Shown piece by piece: positions 32,614 through 37,673 of a stretch of 37,673 nt of DNA; the first letter of the stretch is position 1, and each line of letters starts with the position of its first letter. A program made the translations under genes and the position numbers. The notes beneath the pieces are model-generated. The model had not been told where the DNA came from and did not search any database. It saw only the letters and a program-made list of their open reading frames with translations. This DNA is from Hydrocarboniphaga sp. GTDB lineage: Bacteria; Pseudomonadota; Gammaproteobacteria; Nevskiales; Nevskiaceae. Location: assembly GCF_028291725.1 (NCBI RefSeq), contig NZ_JAQGNT010000108.1, positions 1-37,673 on the forward strand. The letters run 5' to 3'.

Positions 32614-33378
32614 ATGAAAATCGCTACCTGGAACGTGAATTCCCTGCGCGTGCGCCTGCCGCATCTGCTCGACTGGCTCGCGGCCAATCCGGTCGATGCG
32701 CTCGGCATCCAGGAGAGCAAGCTCGAGGACAGCGCGTTCCCGCATGCCGATCTCGCCGCCGCCGGCTGGCACGCGGTGAGCAATGGGCAGAAGACCTACA
32801 ACGGCGTCGCGATCCTGGCGCGCGATCCTCCGGCCGATGTGGTCCGTGATATCCCCGGCTTCGAAGATCCGCAGCGCCGCGTGATTGCGGCGACGGTGGG
32901 CGGCGTGCGCGTGATCGACGTGTATGTGGTCAACGGCCAGGCGGTCGGCAGCGAGAAGTACGAATACAAGCTGCGCTGGCTGACAGCGCTGCAGGCGTAT
33001 CTGAAAACCGAGCTCTTGAGATATCCGCTGCTCGCCGTGGTCGGCGACTACAACATCGCGCCGACCGACGCCGACGTCTACGATCCGGTCGCCTGGGGCG
33101 AGGATGTGCTGTGCTCGCCGCCGGAGCGCGAAGCTTTGCGCTCGCTGATCGACCTTGGACTGGTCGACTGCGTCGCGCAGAAGCTGCCGGAGGGCAATCG
33201 CTTTACCTGGTGGGATTACCGGCAGGCCGCTTTCCGCCGGAACATGGGGCTGCGGATTGATCATGTGCTGGCGTCGACGGCTCTGGCGGCCAAGCTCTCT
33301 GCAACCGTGATCGACACCGCGCCGCGCAAGCTGGAGCGGCCTTCGGATCATGCGCCGGTGGTGGCGATTTTCGATTAG
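32614..33378 (+). CDS. xthA: Exodeoxyribonuclease III
   Basis: The 254-residue protein is an ExoIII/APE-type endonuclease-exonuclease-phosphatase-fold enzyme that cuts at abasic sites. The active-site motifs are complete: IATWNVNSLRVR at the start, GIQESKLED (metal Glu), VVGDYNIAP, TWWDYR, LRIDHVL and the final SDHAPVV. Its start at 32614 is fixed by the invariant first motif. It is divergent from the second GST gene with 90 bases between starts and converges with the TonB operon across a REP pair. Confidence 0.95.
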   Translation: MKIATWNVNSLRVRLPHLLDWLAANPVDALGIQESKLEDSAFPHADLAAAGWHAVSNGQKTYNGVAILARDPPADVVRDIPGFEDPQRRVIAATVGGVRVIDVYVVNGQAVGSEKYEYKLRWLTALQAYLKTELLRYPLLAVVGDYNIAPTDADVYDPVAWGEDVLCSPPEREALRSLIDLGLVDCVAQKLPEGNRFTWWDYRQAAFRRNMGLRIDHVLASTALAAKLSATVIDTAPRKLERPSDHAPVVAIFD

Positions 33379-33390
33379 CCGGTTGGGCCT

Positions 33391-33473
33391 CAATCGCGGA
33401 CAAGGTCCGCTCCTACAGCCGCGGAATCAAGAGTCCGCAAGAATCCTGTAGGAGCGGACCTTGTCCGCGATTG
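33391..33473. repeat. GTAG-REP pair, family A (GACC subtype), tail-to-tail
   Basis: CAATCGCGGACAAGGTCCGC...CCTACA and TGTAGGAGCGGACC...GATTG face each other across a spacer that differs from those at 16335 and 24155. It fills the convergent junction between xthA and the tonB-like gene. Confidence 0.92.
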
Positions 33474-33489
33474 AGGCCGCGCAGCATCA

Positions 33490-34101
33490 TCAAAGCTTCG
33501 GCGGCTCCACCGACACCGGCACGCTGAGGCGCCGCGGTTTTCCATCCGGCGGCGGCGGCAACGGCGAGGCGCGCAGCACCAGCGCCGTCGCCTCGGCATC
33601 CAGCACCGCGATGCCGGAACTCTCGACCAGCGTCACATCCGACACACCGCCATCGGCAGCGATGCTGAAAGCGACTTCGCTGTGCGCGCTCGTCAGCACG
33701 CCGGGCAGGCTGCGGCGATGCCGGCTCAGCTGTGCGCGCACTTGCGCCATGTAGCCGCCGCTGCCACCGCCGGCGCGGCCGCTGCCGGCCGATGCGGGCG
33801 CGGATGCGCTCACCGGCTTGTTCTCGGGCGTTGCTTCCACCGCAGTCGGTTGCAACTCGATCGGTGTCGCGGCGAGTGTCAAAGCGTCGCTGCGCAGCGA
33901 CGCCTGCCTGGCGACTTCGCGCGGCGCTGATACGGCGGCAGCATCGTTCACTGCGGGTGCCACCGCGTCATCACCGCCGAGGCCGCTGCCCGAGCCAGAC
34001 AGGGACTGGCGGCTGCCGGTGCCCAGAACCAGCAGCAGAATCAGCAACAGATGCACCGCGAGGGCCACATATAGCGACAACGCGGCCTTGAAGCGGTTCA
34101 T
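33490..34101 (-). CDS. TonB-like energy transducer
   Basis: The 203-residue protein has an N-terminal hydrophobic anchor (about residues 8-27), a Ser/Ala/Gly-rich linker (about 30-115) rather than the usual Pro-rich one, and a C-terminal TonB-like domain with YMAQVRAQLSRHRRSLPG and VAFSIAADGGVSDVTLVESSG. It should couple the inner-membrane ExbB/ExbD motor to outer-membrane receptors. Its ATG overlaps the stop of the upstream exbD gene by ATGA, so it is the last gene of a four-gene operon. Confidence 0.85.
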   Translation of the reverse strand: MNRFKAALSLYVALAVHLLLILLLVLGTGSRQSLSGSGSGLGGDDAVAPAVNDAAAVSAPREVARQASLRSDALTLAATPIELQPTAVEATPENKPVSASAPASAGSGRAGGGSGGYMAQVRAQLSRHRRSLPGVLTSAHSEVAFSIAADGGVSDVTLVESSGIAVLDAEATALVLRASPLPPPPDGKPRRLSVPVSVEPPKL

Positions 34102-34505
34102 CCGCTCCGCGTGGTCGTCAGCAGGCTGGCGCGGACCACGCCGGCCGCGCGCAGCACCTCGAGGATCATCACCACGCGCTGCGCATCGGCGCCGGCATCG
34201 GCCTTGACGATCAGCGCGCGATCGCCGGCGCTGTGCTGCCAGGCCTGCGCGCGCGTCAGCAGCACGTCGGGCTCGATGATCTCGCCGCCGAAACCGATGC
34301 GGCCCTGCGCATCGATCACCAGCGTGTCGGGCGCAGAGTCCGGCGCGGTCTGCGCCGCCGAATGCGGTGGGCTTGCCGTGAGCACCTCGGGTGCTTGGAT
34401 GACGCCGGCCAGAATCACGAAGATCAGCAGCAGGAACGCGAAGTTGATCATCGGCACCATGTCGATGGCGCCCGGGTTACGCGGCTTGGGCCCGCGGATC
34501 TTCAT
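34098..34505 (-). CDS. ExbD-like protein 2, conserved aspartate replaced by Asn
   Basis: The 135-residue protein has one N-terminal membrane segment (about 17-37) and a periplasmic domain as in ExbD/TolR. The membrane segment reads DMVPMINFAFLLLIFVIL, which aligns to the family's P-x-I-D-V-M pattern so that Asn21 takes the place of the essential proton-carrying Asp. The periplasmic part (VIDAQGRIGFGGEIIEPD, ALIVKADAGADAQRVVMILEVLRAAG) is otherwise typical. Start and stop overlap the neighbours by four bases. It may be a structural rather than proton-conducting subunit. Confidence 0.87.
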   Translation of the reverse strand: MKIRGPKPRNPGAIDMVPMINFAFLLLIFVILAGVIQAPEVLTASPPHSAAQTAPDSAPDTLVIDAQGRIGFGGEIIEPDVLLTRAQAWQHSAGDRALIVKADAGADAQRVVMILEVLRAAGVVRASLLTTTRSG

Positions 34506-34879
34506 GGCGCTGCCGCGCGGCCCAGCGTCAACGCGGCACCGGTGAGTTTGAAACGGTCGAGCGCGTCGACCATTGCCTGCAGGCTGACACCGGGGCCGGC
34601 GATCAGCACTGCACGCGCGCCCGGCTGCCGCAGGCGCTGCGCAACCTGCTCCAAGCTCGACGGCTGGGTGTCGAGCAGCAGGCCGCCGTCGTTCAGCACC
34701 TGCACGATCAGCGCGCCGCTGTCGGCGTCGTCGGCTCCACCGGCCAGCGCCATCGACCAGCTGTGCCAGTCGCCATACGTGGTCACCAGCATGAAGAAGA
34801 ACAGCAGCACGAACATCACGTCGACCAGCGAGGTCAGCACGATGGTGTTGCGGCGCTTCGGCTTGCGGGCGATGCGCAT
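34502..34879 (-). CDS. exbD: ExbD-like protein 1
   Basis: The 125-residue protein has one membrane segment (about 15-37) containing LVDVMFVLLFFFM, so the conserved Asp (Asp20) is present, and a periplasmic domain ending in GVSLQAMVDALDRFKLTGAALTLG. It should be the proton-conducting partner of the ExbB-like protein. The upstream gene ends 15 bases earlier, and its stop codon overlaps the start of the second exbD gene. Confidence 0.88.
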   Translation of the reverse strand: MRIARKPKRRNTIVLTSLVDVMFVLLFFFMLVTTYGDWHSWSMALAGGADDADSGALIVQVLNDGGLLLDTQPSSLEQVAQRLRQPGARAVLIAGPGVSLQAMVDALDRFKLTGAALTLGRAAAP

Positions 34880-34894
34880 CGCGCTTGCCGGTGC

Positions 34895-35515
34895 TTAGCG
34901 GACGCCGCTGGTCAGCAGCGCCGTCAGCGCCGATTCCATGCGCTGCTGCAGGCGCTCGATGCGCCGGTCCAGATAGTTGAAGGCGACCAGCGCGACGATC
35001 GCGACGGCGAGGCCGCCGGCGGTGGTCAGCAGCGCCTCCCACAAACCTCCCGACAAGATCGACGGGCTGACGCGATCACCGGCGGCCTGCAGCTGGCGGA
35101 ACGCCTGGATCATGCCGAGCACGGTGCCAAGCAGGCCGAGCAACGGCGCCAGCTGCGAGATCACTTCCAGCGGGCGCATCAGGCCGCGCAGGCTCTCGAG
35201 CTTTTCGGCCGCGTAGGCCTCGATGTATTCGCGTGCCTGTGCTTCGCTGCGTGCAGCGTCGGCACGCACGGTGATCGCTTCGCGCATCACGTCGGCCAGC
35301 GGCGACGGCGAGGCACCGAGCACGGTCAGCGCCTGCTCGGTCTGGCCGCGCTGCCAGCTGTCTAGCGCGCGCGCGACGAAGCGGCGGTCGCCGATACGCT
35401 GGTCGGTGAACTCCCAGAGCTTGACCAGCACGATGGTCACCGTCGCCACCGACAGGCCGACCAGCAGCAACATCGTCGGGCCGCCCAGGCGGATCCACTC
35501 GAAAGCCTGCGACAT
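34895..35515 (-). CDS. exbB: ExbB/TolQ-type proton channel subunit
   Basis: The 206-residue protein has three hydrophobic segments (about 12-32, 115-137 and 155-180) with the MotA/TolQ/ExbB signature in LAPLLGLLGTVLGMIQAF and GGLWEALLTTAGGLAVAIVALVAFNYL. It should form the pentameric inner-membrane channel around the ExbD subunits. It is the first gene of exbB-exbD-exbD-tonB. Whether it serves iron uptake or another TonB-dependent substrate is unknown; no Fur box was confidently located. Confidence 0.9.
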   Translation of the reverse strand: MSQAFEWIRLGGPTMLLLVGLSVATVTIVLVKLWEFTDQRIGDRRFVARALDSWQRGQTEQALTVLGASPSPLADVMREAITVRADAARSEAQAREYIEAYAAEKLESLRGLMRPLEVISQLAPLLGLLGTVLGMIQAFRQLQAAGDRVSPSILSGGLWEALLTTAGGLAVAIVALVAFNYLDRRIERLQQRMESALTALLTSGVR

Positions 35516-35577
35516 TCAAACACTCCCCTGCGTTTTTGTCCCCCTGTGCCGCTCGCGGCACAGGGGTTCCAGATGGC

Positions 35578-37529
<1,952 letters not shown>

Positions 37530-37575
37530 CTAGTGCGATGACTCATAAGTTTGGAAACATTGACGGCGGCGCTGG

Positions 37576-37673
37576 TCTCCTTCCCCCGCCTGCGGGGGAA
37601 GGCCGGGATGGGGGCGCGGGCGCGGAAGAAAGCTCGGTTCTGCCATCACGCCCCCTCCCCAACCCTCCCCCGC
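37576..37673. repeat. Family E G/C-tract palindromic element, copy 3 (runs off the window)
   Basis: TCTCCTTCCCCCGCCTGCGG starts a complete hairpin, followed by GGGATGGGGGCG, a variable centre, and CGCCCCCTCCCCAACCCTCC before the window ends. Of the three copies it agrees best with a composite full-length form. Confidence 0.8.

Noticed and set aside
1-33473. Repeated palindromes as a CRISPR array
   Set aside because: The copies are scattered singly or in inverted pairs between genes, not in regularly spaced direct arrays, and no cas genes are present.

Overview
The window is a gene-dense, GC-rich stretch of a gammaproteobacterial chromosome. Gene content (PhoD, YheS, TesB, Mpo1-like, YfhL ferredoxin next to gamma-glutamyltransferase, tandem exbD genes, YcgR/PilZ) and many intergenic GTAG-headed REP palindromes suggest a member of the Xanthomonadales/Nevskiales area. 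That placement is inference; there is no rRNA or other marker. No tRNA, rRNA, CRISPR array, prophage or intact insertion sequence was seen.

Layout. 1-2400: short-chain dehydrogenase, inositol-monophosphatase-like enzyme and family 6 deoxyinosine DNA glycosylase, all +. 2400-6900: Tat-exported PhoD-like phosphatase, large acyl-CoA dehydrogenase and PilZ/YcgR-like protein, all -. 6900-9200: eroded DUF4143 ATPase remnant, Mpo1-like membrane protein, a 162-bp hairpin element, and a 2-dehydropantoate 2-reductase-like gene. 9200-14950: two small secreted proteins built of (L/F)NG pentapeptides, an ADYC-domain lipoprotein, a three-PAS hybrid histidine kinase with two receivers and an HPt, and an OmpR-type regulator, all +. 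15000-20200: MFS transporter, class IV aminotransferase, metallo-beta-lactamase-fold protein and ABC-F ATPase. 20300-25600: DUF4197 lipoprotein, pirin, azoreductase with a divergent LysR regulator, YkgJ-like cysteine-cluster protein and ethanolamine-type permease. 25700-33400: M1 aminopeptidase, TesB thioesterase, a degenerate FadE-like protein, two GSTs and exonuclease III. 33400-37600: ExbB-ExbD-ExbD-TonB operon, gamma-glutamyltransferase and ferredoxin.

The strongest candidate for an undescribed system is 9.2-14.9 kb. The two pentapeptide proteins and the ADYC lipoprotein share a V-T-L/M-x-G-x(3)-L-R-like motif, look like separated parts of one envelope module, and the lipoprotein gene runs straight into a complete His-Asp-Asp-His phosphorelay and its DNA-binding regulator.

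The second theme is repeats. At least four palindrome families share a GTAG head, six of seven convergent gene junctions contain a palindromic repeat, and in five genes the TAG of the repeat head is the stop codon. Other notable items are an ExbD paralogue whose conserved membrane aspartate is an asparagine, and a FadE-like protein that has lost its catalytic glutamate region.
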